Positions 34,229-42,976 of a stretch of 64,000 nt of DNA are shown here, one piece after another. The translations under genes were made by a program, and so were the position numbers. Location: NCBI GenBank assembly GCA_040235415.1, contig JBECKR010000123.1, forward strand, positions 9,231 to 73,230. The letters are read 5' to 3'. Origin of the DNA: JBECKR01 sp040235415. GTDB lineage: Bacteria; Acidobacteriota; Polarisedimenticolia; Polarisedimenticolales; Polarisedimenticolaceae. The notes under the pieces were generated by a model. It searched no databases, was not told the DNA's origin, and saw nothing but the letters and a program-made list of their open reading frames with translations. Within the stretch, counting starts at the first letter, position 1. Every line of letters starts with the position of its first letter.

Positions 34229-37114
34229 CTAGTTCACGTGGACGTTCGTCGGGGGCGGCGGGGGCGACGACGGCGGCGTGCCGTCCGCCTGCGCGACGTT
34301 CGAGATCGCGCTCATGTTGTCCGAGGCGTCGAAGCTGAACACCGCGACGTAGACGGGGCTCGTCGATCCGACGTCGAACGTGGCGCTGTTCGTTCCGGAC
34401 CCTACCGATTCCGCGGCCCACCAGTTGCGTCGGTTCGTCGTGTCCGTCGAGTACGCTTCGACGATCGGGCGGTCGGCCCACACGACGTAGTAGTAGGCGG
34501 CGCCCGCCGGCGCGGACCAACTGGCAACGACGGTATTCCCGGTCTTCGTCGCGGAGAGGTTGGTGATCGCCGGCGGCGGGGTGGAATCGGTCCGGGTCTG
34601 CGCCTCCTCCCAGTCGTAGTACCGCCGCGCCCAGCACCCGTCCCAACCCGGGTCCGGGCAAAGCAGGTCGTCGGCATAGTACGGACCGGTACCCCCGTCG
34701 ACGCCTCCCGCTACGTACTGGTCGTTGAGCGCCTTGATCGGGGTGTGGCCGGTCAGCCAGTACCACTGCGCCGCGACGTCGACCATGTTCCACGCCGTCC
34801 CGCCGCTTCCGCCGGGATCCCGGACGCAGACGTTCCCCGGGACGTAGGCGTACCGCGAGTAGTTGTAGTGCTCCCCCTCCATGTACCCCGCGCTGTATCG
34901 GAACAGCTCCGCCCACCTCGCCCAGTCGTAGCCCTTGAATTCCCGCAGAGCCGACTGCATCTGCCGCTGCTGGAAGGCGATCTGCAACGAAGATCCCAGT
35001 CCGCCCTGGAGCTCGCCGCACAGTGGCGTCACGCGACTCGAGTAATGATCGTGGACACCGTCGGCGAAGCCGCGAATGATCGAGACGTCTCCCGTGACCC
35101 GGTACGCGAAGATCGTGTTCTTGGCCGCGTGCCCGATCTCGCGCTCCTCTCCGCCGAGGTTCTCGTTGCCGTTCCAGTACATCCTCGAGAACTCTCCGAG
35201 GAACCGGCCCCAGTCCTTCAGCCAGGGGGACGCCGTGTACCAGTACGGCTCCTGCGCGTGGTAGGACCAGTCGTGCGGCATGTCGCGGGCACCGTTCGAC
35301 TTGGCGCTCCCGGCGATCCTGTAGCTCGCGGTGTTCCCCTGGGCCCGCCAGTCGCCGCCGCAATACGGATCGTCGTCGAGCAGGACCGTCGAGTACTTCG
35401 CCGCGTACGTGTAGTCCGACCCGAGCCATTCCGGACGGGTGTTGATCTCGCCCCACATCTCACGCTCGGCGTTCCAGTAGTCGCGAGGGGACTCCGACGC
35501 GATGAACCACGCGCCCGAGGCCGGCCCTCCGCCTGTGGAGCACGGATGGCCCAGGCGCTCGATATCGTCCGTGTACCAGCGGTCCCACCCCATCTTGTAC
35601 CCGGACCCGTTCTCGTCGAGGTCGGCGGCGCTGTTGGTCTCCAGTTGGGCCTCGGTTCCGACCTTCGTCGAGATCGGGATCTTGCCGTCGAGGTCGAGCG
35701 TGACGGCCGTGGACCGGTAGTACCCCACCGGAATCGTCGGAACCGGATAGCGGTCGACCGTCCGAGCCCACGCCGTCAACGACGCATCGGACGGAACGGC
35801 TCCGTGGAATCGCAACCGGACCTGCTTGGTGACGGCGCGCATGTCGTCGAGCCAGTACAGGCCGCTCGAAGCGAGCGCGTGCGAGCCGTAGTTCCACTGC
35901 GCCGACCATTCCGGAAAAAGCTGGACGGCGAGAACGTTCGCGTTGCTGATCTCGAAACCCGCGGGCCACGTCTCCCACATGTTCCGGATGGTCGCCTCGA
36001 CACCCCAGCTCGAATCGCTCACGTCCATGAATCCGGCCGAGTCGCACGAATTCGTCGCGTCGGCGACGGTATCGCTGCACGTCACGACCGGGGTCGATCC
36101 GTTGGCCCGTCGAATCTCGTAGCGATCGTGCAGCGTGTACGCGAATTCGAGCCCGTTCGAGTCGAGCGTGCGCGAGTCCACGCCGTTCGCGGCCAGCGAA
36201 CTCCTCACGGTCCGGGATCCGGTCAGGTTCAGCCCGAACTCGAGGCGTAAGCTATTGAAGTATAACGGGTTGGCCCACTTCCCGGAGTCGAGGCCGGGTC
36301 CGCTGGCGGCGTTCGCGAGCTGATAGTCGATGCCGATGTCCGGGGATCCCGCCCAAGCGTAGATTCGAACGACGTATCCGTGGGTGTGGGCGTTCACACC
36401 GCCGTAGGACGTCGGCAGCTCGGCGCGGATCACGGCCCGCAGCGGCCCGGATTCTTCCACCGTGAAGCTCGGTGCGGGCAGCGAGGGGTCGTTCTGGAGC
36501 TGTTGCGTGCAGGCGCCGGAGGTCACGTTGGTGCACCCGTCGAACCGCCCGCCGTTCGACGCGCTCGGGAGCACGATCCGTTCGCCGTCCGCGTAGGCAC
36601 CGTTCCCGTCGAGGTCGTACCACACGGTGTCGAGGATGTCGAACGACGTCTTGTTCACGGTGAACTTCAAGGGACCGGTGGTCACCGTGATCAGGCCGGA
36701 GCCGTCGACCACGTCGACCGGGGACGCCGGCGCGGGATTGCCCCCGTCGTCGCGGAGCGTGTACGTCGCCGTCCCGTTCGCCGCGACGCTCGCCAGGAAG
36801 TGCACGGCGAGGTGCCGGATGCTGTTGTCCTTCGTCGCCCAGCGTTCGAGCGCTTGGAACTGCGCCGGCACCCCGAGGCTGAACACGGTCGTGGACTGGT
36901 ACCGGCCCTCCGGCAGGGGCACGACGACCGTCGTCGGGAAGTCTTGGGCACCGACGCCGGCGGTCTCCTTCACGGTGATCGTGGTGACGACACCGGCGCG
37001 AACGACGGACGTCGCGCCGACGAACGTCAGGGCCAGGAAGGCCGCGCCGAGCAGCCGCAGCACCGGCCGCCCCCGGCGTCGTGCGATGATGTGCGAAACG
37101 ATCGATCTCGACAT
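34229..37114 (-). CDS. secreted rhamnogalacturonan-lyase-like (PcRGLX/YetA-type) protein with Fn3 and tail
   Basis: This 961-residue protein has a clear signal (RLLGAAFLALTFVGATSVVRA). The long N-terminal part starts TTITVKETAGVGAQDFP and includes STTVFSLGVPAQFQALERW. It resembles exo-rhamnogalacturonan lyase/YetA-like proteins in layout. A central region has the hydrophobic-core pattern of an alpha/alpha barrel (YSAGYMEGEHYNYSRYAY). A C-terminal Fn3 domain starts near PPAITNLSATKTGNTVVASW, and the protein ends PPPPPTNVHVN, the shared tail. The inferred role is lysis or trimming of a rhamnose/uronic-acid polymer outside the cell. It is third in a leftward operon, 21 bp after a GH140-like gene. 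Confidence 0.7.
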   Translation of the reverse strand: MSRSIVSHIIARRRGRPVLRLLGAAFLALTFVGATSVVRAGVVTTITVKETAGVGAQDFPTTVVVPLPEGRYQSTTVFSLGVPAQFQALERWATKDNSIRHLAVHFLASVAANGTATYTLRDDGGNPAPASPVDVVDGSGLITVTTGPLKFTVNKTSFDILDTVWYDLDGNGAYADGERIVLPSASNGGRFDGCTNVTSGACTQQLQNDPSLPAPSFTVEESGPLRAVIRAELPTSYGGVNAHTHGYVVRIYAWAGSPDIGIDYQLANAASGPGLDSGKWANPLYFNSLRLEFGLNLTGSRTVRSSLAANGVDSRTLDSNGLEFAYTLHDRYEIRRANGSTPVVTCSDTVADATNSCDSAGFMDVSDSSWGVEATIRNMWETWPAGFEISNANVLAVQLFPEWSAQWNYGSHALASSGLYWLDDMRAVTKQVRLRFHGAVPSDASLTAWARTVDRYPVPTIPVGYYRSTAVTLDLDGKIPISTKVGTEAQLETNSAADLDENGSGYKMGWDRWYTDDIERLGHPCSTGGGPASGAWFIASESPRDYWNAEREMWGEINTRPEWLGSDYTYAAKYSTVLLDDDPYCGGDWRAQGNTASYRIAGSAKSNGARDMPHDWSYHAQEPYWYTASPWLKDWGRFLGEFSRMYWNGNENLGGEEREIGHAAKNTIFAYRVTGDVSIIRGFADGVHDHYSSRVTPLCGELQGGLGSSLQIAFQQRQMQSALREFKGYDWARWAELFRYSAGYMEGEHYNYSRYAYVPGNVCVRDPGGSGGTAWNMVDVAAQWYWLTGHTPIKALNDQYVAGGVDGGTGPYYADDLLCPDPGWDGCWARRYYDWEEAQTRTDSTPPPAITNLSATKTGNTVVASWSAPAGAAYYYVVWADRPIVEAYSTDTTNRRNWWAAESVGSGTNSATFDVGSTSPVYVAVFSFDASDNMSAISNVAQADGTPPSSPPPPPTNVHVN

Positions 37115-37135
37115 GTTTCTCGGTTCCCGTCGAGC

Positions 37136-38575
37136 TCAGTTGACTCGAAGTTTCGTAGGTGCGGGAGGAGGGTTGGTGGAGCCGCCGCCCGAGTACGGAT
37201 AGACCGTCGTTCCCGGAGTCGCGAGCCCTTTCGCCGCGTCGTCGAGAACGAGGACGTAGTTGCTGGAAGGCGGCGTGAAGCTTCTCGTGCCCGTCGTCGC
37301 GTACGTGCCGGCCAGCGTGGATCCGCCGGTCTCGGGGTTGTACCACCACGCTTTGGCGCTCGAGCCCGAAACCTTGGTCATGTCGACGGTGATGGGACCG
37401 TAGCCGGGGATGTAGGCCATGACCGTCTCCCCGTCCGACGTCCTCGCCGCCGGGACATAACTGGTGTTCCCCGAGGTCGGATCGCCACCCCCCCCGCCGA
37501 CAATGGTGCGCGTCCCAAAATCCGGCGATAGCCTCCACCACGCCCGCGAGCGAAGGAGTGCCCCGATGGAGGAGGCTTCGATCGAACCCGGTGAGGCGAT
37601 GCCGGCCGCTCCGTCCCAGCCGCTCGTGAACTCCCAAACGGGATGGTTACCGAAGTTCCACAGGAACGCACCGCCGAAATAGGCCCAGAACGCTTCCGAT
37701 GCGATATTGACGGGCATCGCGCCCTCGCCCTCGTAGGTGCCCTCGATATAGAGATAGGGCTTGGTCGGCGTCCGGTCGTACTCGACCTTGTCGCGGTATT
37801 GCGCATGCGTCGCTTCGGAGTACGACGAGTACAACCCGATCCACGGGTAGATCGTGGCTGCGGTGTTGTTTCGCCCGCCATGCCCCGTGTGCAGATAGGA
37901 TGAGCGCGAGTCGATCCCGTTCTTGACTGCCTGAACGCGCGAACACGCGTTGGCCGTTTGGGTACAATCGGCGTCGCCCCCATCGACCCAGATGATGTTT
38001 CCCTGCGCAGCGTAACGCGTCCCGAGCCATGTGCCGTATTCGGTCATCGCCGCGTCGGTCTGTGCGACCATCGACGGACACCAACCCTGCGTGGCGGAGC
38101 AGCCGTACCCGAGATAAGAATGCGCGAGCAGCACGACCATGTTCTTGGCTTTGGCTTTGTTCAGCAACAAGTCCACGGTCTGCCAGTACGACTCGTTGCG
38201 AACGCTCCAGTCGTTATCTCCGTTGGTGAAGGGATGGTTTCCCGCGTAGTCAAGCGAGTCGTGATAGCCGTGGAAAATCCCCATGACCATGATCGCGGTA
38301 AATCCGCGGGAGGCGCGGTCATTGATGTAGGTATCCATCTGAGTCGGAGTGAGCTGGTCGATGATCAGCCATCCGGAATCGCCGATTAGAAAGAACGGCA
38401 CCCCGTTCTGGTCCTCGACGTATCTTCCGTTGCCTGACACGCGCAGCGGCCATGCGACGCCCGCCCACGCCGACGCGAAGAAGCAGAGAACCACGACGAC
38501 CGCGAGGATCCGCCTCGTCGCCGATCGTCCGAAGCGCCCTCGTCCTTCTGGCGTCACTTCGAGACTCTCCCGCAT
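37136..38575 (-). CDS. secreted DUF4038/GH140-like hydrolase with NLRV-type tail
   Basis: This 479-residue protein has a signal (ILAVVVVLCFFASAWAGVAW). A DUF4038-type TIM barrel follows (LRVSGNGRYVEDQNGVPFFL, IGDSGWLIIDQLTP, NIIWVDGGDADCTQ). A C-terminal beta domain of the collagen-binding-2 type follows (DMTKVSGSSAKAWWYNPETG). It ends PPPAPTKLRVN, the shared tail. The ATG at 38575 begins the natural signal peptide. GH140 enzymes remove apiose from pectin side chains; here the target is probably the strain's own exopolysaccharide. It is paralogous in its barrel to the lipoprotein at 10145 but lacks the DUF5060 domain and carries the tail instead. Confidence 0.8.
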   Translation of the reverse strand: MRESLEVTPEGRGRFGRSATRRILAVVVVLCFFASAWAGVAWPLRVSGNGRYVEDQNGVPFFLIGDSGWLIIDQLTPTQMDTYINDRASRGFTAIMVMGIFHGYHDSLDYAGNHPFTNGDNDWSVRNESYWQTVDLLLNKAKAKNMVVLLAHSYLGYGCSATQGWCPSMVAQTDAAMTEYGTWLGTRYAAQGNIIWVDGGDADCTQTANACSRVQAVKNGIDSRSSYLHTGHGGRNNTAATIYPWIGLYSSYSEATHAQYRDKVEYDRTPTKPYLYIEGTYEGEGAMPVNIASEAFWAYFGGAFLWNFGNHPVWEFTSGWDGAAGIASPGSIEASSIGALLRSRAWWRLSPDFGTRTIVGGGGGDPTSGNTSYVPAARTSDGETVMAYIPGYGPITVDMTKVSGSSAKAWWYNPETGGSTLAGTYATTGTRSFTPPSSNYVLVLDDAAKGLATPGTTVYPYSGGGSTNPPPAPTKLRVN

Positions 38576-38621
38576 GGGTCGCGCCTTCCCGCTCCCGTAG
38601 CGAGCGTATCGGACCGTGTGA

Positions 38622-39779
38622 TCACTGAGGCCTGAGATTCGCGGGCGGCGGTGGAGCGGTGGGCGGCACCGGATCCGACGCGGAGTGCCGGTACAAGTAC
38701 GTCCGTGTGTTGCCGTTCTTGTCCTCATAGGCCAGGTACATGATCACCCCGTACTCGGGGATGGACACTTCGACGTTGTCCGCGGCACAGCTGCCGCCGT
38801 CGCACCCGGGACGAAGCGGGGGCATGCTCGTGATCCCCATCGAGGAGAATGAGGTCCACGTGTTCGTCGTGATGTCGAACTGCCACCAACCCTCGCTGGA
38901 GTAGTCGAAGTACACGAAGCGGCCGCTGATCGGGTCGACGCTCACCAGGCCGCTCGTCAGTCCGAACCCTCCGAGCGCCGAGGGTGGCGAGCTCGACGTC
39001 TTGAGCGGCGTGATCGTGCCCGACGAGTCCATCTTGTAGTGCTGCGTGCCGTCGTTACCGTCCAGCAGCCACATCAAGTGGTCGACCGGATCGTACTCGA
39101 TGGCGTTGTGATAGTCCGTGCCCCAGGTCACGGTTCCATCCGTGGACCAGCTATTGGTGCTCTTCTTCCAGAAGTACACCGATGCACCCGCGATGCTGAC
39201 GATCCCTCCCCGCTCGGGGAAGTACTTGTACGCACCCGTGCTCGCGCCCGGAGGGGGAGCAATGTCCGACCACGAGCCGCCGGAGAATTTTCGAACGCGT
39301 TCGGTCGAGAACATCCCCCAGTAGAAGTCGCCGGTCGCGGGGTCGATGGTGTTGTTGTCATAAGCATGCAACACCGGCGCCGTACATTTGGGCTGGTTCG
39401 TATTGTCTGGCGGACCCACGTTGCACGTCGCCCCGTTGCACGTGTACGCGACCGGAGCGGTGGTCCATCGGTTCGCGGCCTCGTCGTAGACGATGTGCCG
39501 CAGAGCTCCGTTGTGCGGCGATCCCTGAAAGTGAACCTGACGTCGAACCGGGTCCCACGCCATGCTGTCGGCGTACGTGTTGATTTGCAGGAGCGAATCG
39601 CCGCAGGTGTCCAGAAAGTCCTTCGTGATCCCCGAGTCGAACTCGCACCACTGGTGCGCCGCCAGACCCCTGGCCGCCGACTCCAAAGCGGTGCTACCGC
39701 CGGTCGTGGCGCACGGTGCCGCCCAGACCGGGGACACGAGGAGCAGGGCCAGGAATACGCCCCCGAGCGTCTTCATCAT
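38622..39779 (-). CDS. secreted beta-propeller (Kelch-like) protein with short tail
   Basis: This 385-residue protein has a signal peptide (GGVFLALLLVSPVWAAP). It then has repeated blades with GTVTWGTDYHNAIEYDPVDH, GLVSVDPISGRFVYFDYSSE and WWQFDITTNTWTSF motifs, like Kelch or galactose-oxidase propellers. Several cysteines (for example CNGATCNV, CDGGSCA) suggest disulfides. It ends PPPPANLRPQ, a variant of the shared C-terminal tail. It is the first gene of the leftward operon that continues with the GH140-like and lyase-like genes, and has a sigma-54-type promoter about 130 bp upstream. The substrate or ligand is unknown. Confidence 0.75.
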   Translation of the reverse strand: MMKTLGGVFLALLLVSPVWAAPCATTGGSTALESAARGLAAHQWCEFDSGITKDFLDTCGDSLLQINTYADSMAWDPVRRQVHFQGSPHNGALRHIVYDEAANRWTTAPVAYTCNGATCNVGPPDNTNQPKCTAPVLHAYDNNTIDPATGDFYWGMFSTERVRKFSGGSWSDIAPPPGASTGAYKYFPERGGIVSIAGASVYFWKKSTNSWSTDGTVTWGTDYHNAIEYDPVDHLMWLLDGNDGTQHYKMDSSGTITPLKTSSSPPSALGGFGLTSGLVSVDPISGRFVYFDYSSEGWWQFDITTNTWTSFSSMGITSMPPLRPGCDGGSCAADNVEVSIPEYGVIMYLAYEDKNGNTRTYLYRHSASDPVPPTAPPPPANLRPQ

Positions 39780-40258
39780 TCCGCCTCTCCGTCGACTCGG
39801 GTCGGACCGAATCCGCGATGCCGTTTGTCTGCGTGCTCTCCGGTCGGGCTAGGACGTCCTGGCAGCCAGTAAGACGGCGAGGCGCGCAGATCCCCGAAAC
39901 GATTTAGCAATATTCCTGCCATTCGGGCGTCTTTGCCACTCTCGACGTTCTCCCTCCTCTCGTTCCGACTCGATCTTGACGGCGGTTCCGATACCGTAAT
40001 CCGCGTTGCGATCTTCGCTCGTTTCGCCGAATTCCCGCCCGTCGGCTGAGGTTCCTCGCCCCGGCCGGCAGAGTGGATGCGGCCGGACGGCAACACGGCA
40101 GCGACGAGACTGCTCGGACGATAGGGTAAGTTTTTCCGGGGTCCCTGTCGACCACGCCTTTCGGAGGACCCGCGGCGCGGACATCTCCGAGGTTGCTCTT
40201 CCGCGCCACTCGCGTAAGGATGAATCGAGAACCTGAGGGACTTGGCAAGGGGTCACGG
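39780..40258. other. 479-bp divergent intergenic region
   Basis: It separates the leftward propeller operon from the rightward TPR-protein gene. It contains the sigma-54-type site at 39907-39921 on the minus strand and no convincing gene. Starts for the TPR gene further upstream (TTG at 40193, ATG at 40220) are possible but lack a ribosome-binding site as good as that of the ATG at 40259. Confidence 0.55.
39907..39921 (-). promoter_or_regulatory. sigma-54 (RpoN)-type promoter
   Basis: Read on the minus strand the site is TGGCAG, five bases, TTGC, followed by TAAA. The -24 GG and -12 GC spacing is exact; one -24 box base differs from TGGCAC. It points to the propeller gene, whose start is at 39779. 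Confidence 0.6.
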
Positions 40259-40912
40259 ATGAGACTTGCGCCTGTTTATCCTGCAGTGATGGTGGCTTTC
40301 CTCGTCGGATCGTGCGACCCGATCGGCGCCGCCGTCGTGGACGACGTCTGGAATGCGAAGTACGCCGACCATCTCCCGGCGTTCTGCAAGTATACCCAGC
40401 AGCTTCCCGACAAGACCTGGGGAGACTACGGTAACCCGTTGTCCACGCAGACGTATGCCGCGATCTACGGTTCGGCGTGGAGTCACATGCATCACTTCTG
40501 CTTCGGGCTCGAGGCGATGTATCAGGCGTCGATCTCGGACAGCGATGAGCTGAGGCGTAGCGACTACGGCCACGCGGTGACCGAGTTCGATTACGTGCTC
40601 GAGCGATCGGCGCCGGACATGGCGGCCCGCCCGGACTTGCTGTTCAATCGAGCGATCGCTTTGTTGAACATCGATCAGAGAATCGACGCCGTAAAGGACC
40701 TCACGGAGGTGATCGCGCTCGATCCGAAATACGTGCCTGCCTACCTGGCGCTGAGCGACTATTTCCGCAATCTCGGAGACACCGACGAGGCGGTTCGCTT
40801 ACTCCGCGACGGCCTAGCCCAGGTTCCGGATTCCGAGGTGTTGAAGACGCGGCTCGCCGCCCTCCAACACGACACTGCGCCTTCTCCGGCCGAGGATTCC
40901 GGCTCGCGCTGA
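40259..40912 (+). CDS. secreted TPR-repeat protein
   Basis: This 217-residue protein has a probable signal (APVYPAVMVAFLVGSC, with a cysteine that could be lipidated). It then has a region with conserved aromatic and Cys residues (YADHLPAFCKYTQQLP) and about three TPR-like helical repeats in the C-terminal half (LLFNRAIALLNIDQRIDAVK, PAYLALSDYFRNLGDTDEAV). AAGGGG precedes the ATG with good spacing. TPR proteins are common periplasmic scaffolds of EPS export. It stands alone on the plus strand and is convergent with the GNAT gene 19 bp away. It lacks the NLRV tail. Confidence 0.75.
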   Translation: MRLAPVYPAVMVAFLVGSCDPIGAAVVDDVWNAKYADHLPAFCKYTQQLPDKTWGDYGNPLSTQTYAAIYGSAWSHMHHFCFGLEAMYQASISDSDELRRSDYGHAVTEFDYVLERSAPDMAARPDLLFNRAIALLNIDQRIDAVKDLTEVIALDPKYVPAYLALSDYFRNLGDTDEAVRLLRDGLAQVPDSEVLKTRLAALQHDTAPSPAEDSGSR

Positions 40913-40931
40913 GCGGGGCGGACGCCTGCGG

Positions 40932-41669
40932 TCAACCGCGACCGGCGGCGTCGGCCTGGAGTCGGATCGTCGGCTTCGAGGAGCGGCGCAGCGACACGTG
41001 GACGAAGGGAGGCAGCGTCGAGAGCGCGAGCTGGAATTGACGTATGACAAGGAACCAAGCGCGTCCGATGATCCGCGCGCCGAGGCCGGCGTGCGAGCGA
41101 CGAGATGACGCGTTGTAGGCAGAAACCCTGCTGAACGTGTGTGCGACGTCTCTTCGTCGCAGAAACTCGTTCGCCGCATCCCAAAGGCGGGCAAAGGCGA
41201 TTCCGCCGCGATACTCCGGGAATACGAATACGTCGAAATCCCAACATACGGACGACTCGTGCCGCGGGACGAACCGACAGCGCACCTCGTCCTCATCGTA
41301 CGCGCCCAGACAGAGCCACAGGTACGCTGCGAGGCGACTTTCCTTGAACACACCGAGGCACACGGTGGGTTGGAGAAACCGCGACGCGAGAACGTCCCTG
41401 GGCACTGGCATGGCCTCGAGCGCGGCATCTCCGCGACGAATCTCACGAATCTCGAACGTTCGCCCGAGTCCCTCCGGGACCAGCGGGCGGTCCGGCACCG
41501 GCTGGGACACGAGTAAGTAGTAGTGCAGCCGCATTCTGGAGCGCATTCCGGTTCCGATGCGGTCGATGGCATAGCAGAACGCCGCGAGCGCCCCGACGTC
41601 GCGGACGGTTTGGCGGATCTTACGGTACATCCTCCCGCCTTCCGGAATCCCCGCCGCCTCGAGCTTCAT
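40932..41669 (-). CDS. GNAT-fold acyltransferase-like
   Basis: This 245-residue protein looks like a GNAT-fold acetyltransferase, with LGVFKESRLAAYLWLCLGAY in the central sheet and DFDVFVFPEYRGGIAFARLW in the acyl-CoA-binding region. A C-terminal helix-rich part ends in a Ser/Arg tail. The ATG at 41669 overlaps the decarboxylase stop (ATGA), making it the last gene of a seven-gene leftward operon. It could N- or O-acylate the product of the decarboxylase/ligase/ACP genes. The acyl donor might be the ACP rather than CoA. Confidence 0.68.
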   Translation of the reverse strand: MKLEAAGIPEGGRMYRKIRQTVRDVGALAAFCYAIDRIGTGMRSRMRLHYYLLVSQPVPDRPLVPEGLGRTFEIREIRRGDAALEAMPVPRDVLASRFLQPTVCLGVFKESRLAAYLWLCLGAYDEDEVRCRFVPRHESSVCWDFDVFVFPEYRGGIAFARLWDAANEFLRRRDVAHTFSRVSAYNASSRRSHAGLGARIIGRAWFLVIRQFQLALSTLPPFVHVSLRRSSKPTIRLQADAAGRG

Positions 41670-42976
41670 TGATCCGCGAGGAGCTGTCCGCGATCGCCGC
41701 GCCGGCGGATCACTCGAGGCTCACCTCCAGCGATCATCACCTCCGCGGGCGTGGGGTGACTCAGGAATCCGAGAGGGCTCGCCGTACGGGCGTAGGCTCC
41801 CGACTGGAATACCGCGATGATGTCGCCCGCGTCGACCGCAGGGAGTTGAACGTCGCGAGCGAGGACATCCAGCGGCGTGCACAGCGGTCCGACGACATCC
41901 ACCGTCTCGTCGGGCGAACGGCCGAGACGCGTCGCGACGGCGATCGGGAAGTTGCGCTTGATGACCTGCCCGAGATTACCGGAGGCCGCGAGATGGTGGT
42001 GCATGCCGCCGTCTACGACTACGAAGGTCTTACCACGCGAGCGTTTAACGTACGTGACGCGGGAGAGGTAGACGCCGGACTCGCCAACGAGATACCTGCC
42101 GGGTTCGATCAGGAACCTCGTTCCCCGGAACTCGGTCCGGCCGGCGACCTCCTCCATCATGGCTCGAACCAGTCGCCCGAAGCCGTCGACGTCGAGCGCG
42201 CGATCGCCCGGGTAGTAAGGTATGCCGAGCCCACCGCCGAAGTCCACGGACCGCAGCGGCCCGCCCGCGCGCTTCGAAGCGCGCGCCGAGATCTCGACAC
42301 CCCTGCGGTATTGCGCCGCGAGAATCTCGTGATCGAGAATCTGCGTCCCGATGAACAGGTGGATTCCGCTGAACTGCAGTCGTCTGCAGGAAAGGACGAG
42401 ATCGAGCGCCTCGTCGAGGTCCTCTTCGCCGATTCCGAACGGCGACGGCTTCCCTCCCATCCGCATCGCGCCACCCTGCACCTCACCCTCGGGATTGACG
42501 CGAATCGCGACCCGGACGTCGAGCGACAACTCGTCCGCGATCGCGCCAAGCGCGCGGATTTCGTCGAACGATTCGACGTGGAGCTCGCCTACCCCGATCC
42601 TCGCTGCGTCTCGGAGCTCTGCGGTAGTCTTTCCGGGACCGGCGAAGACGATACGCTCCGGGATGCAACCCGCGCTCACGGCGAGGAACAGCTCTCCCGA
42701 TGAGGCCACCTCCAGGCCACATCCTCTCTCGAGAAAAACACGAAGAATCGCCTGACTCGGGTTCGCCTTGATGGAGTAGTAGATGCGGAAGTCCGGAGGA
42801 AGAACCGCGCGAAGGACGTCGACCCGATCCTCCATCAACGCCCGATCGTAAACAAACAGCGGTGTTCCGTACTCCGCCACGATCCGATCCACCGGCACAC
42901 CACCGACGACGAGTCGATCTCCGTCCCGTGCGAAGTTCCTCGTGACGAGTTCCATCGCCTCTGTCACGGCGGTCAC
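41666..42976 (-). CDS. PLP-dependent decarboxylase, exosortase A-associated type
   Basis: This 436-residue fold-type III enzyme resembles diaminopimelate decarboxylase. IYYSIKANPSQAIL has the PLP lysine, GVEISARAS and VDFGGGLGIPY follow, and FLIEPGRYLVGESGVYL plus VVGPLCTPLDVLARD hold the substrate-binding residues. The GTG at 42976 gives a GTGA overlap with the acyl-ligase stop; ATG at 42955 is an alternative. The family with this context is the pyridoxal-dependent decarboxylase of exosortase A loci. The combination with an acyl-AMP ligase and a dedicated ACP suggests decarboxylation of an activated or amino-acyl intermediate, giving an amine used on EPS or lipid. Substrate unproven. Confidence 0.85.
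   Translation of the reverse strand: MTAVTEAMELVTRNFARDGDRLVVGGVPVDRIVAEYGTPLFVYDRALMEDRVDVLRAVLPPDFRIYYSIKANPSQAILRVFLERGCGLEVASSGELFLAVSAGCIPERIVFAGPGKTTAELRDAARIGVGELHVESFDEIRALGAIADELSLDVRVAIRVNPEGEVQGGAMRMGGKPSPFGIGEEDLDEALDLVLSCRRLQFSGIHLFIGTQILDHEILAAQYRRGVEISARASKRAGGPLRSVDFGGGLGIPYYPGDRALDVDGFGRLVRAMMEEVAGRTEFRGTRFLIEPGRYLVGESGVYLSRVTYVKRSRGKTFVVVDGGMHHHLAASGNLGQVIKRNFPIAVATRLGRSPDETVDVVGPLCTPLDVLARDVQLPAVDAGDIIAVFQSGAYARTASPLGFLSHPTPAEVMIAGGEPRVIRRRGDRGQLLADQ

Noticed and set aside
32435..36250. A 1271-residue plus-strand open frame opposite the amidotransferase and lyase-like genes
   Set aside because: It is Arg/Val/Asp-rich with no motif and is fully antisense to two well-supported genes.
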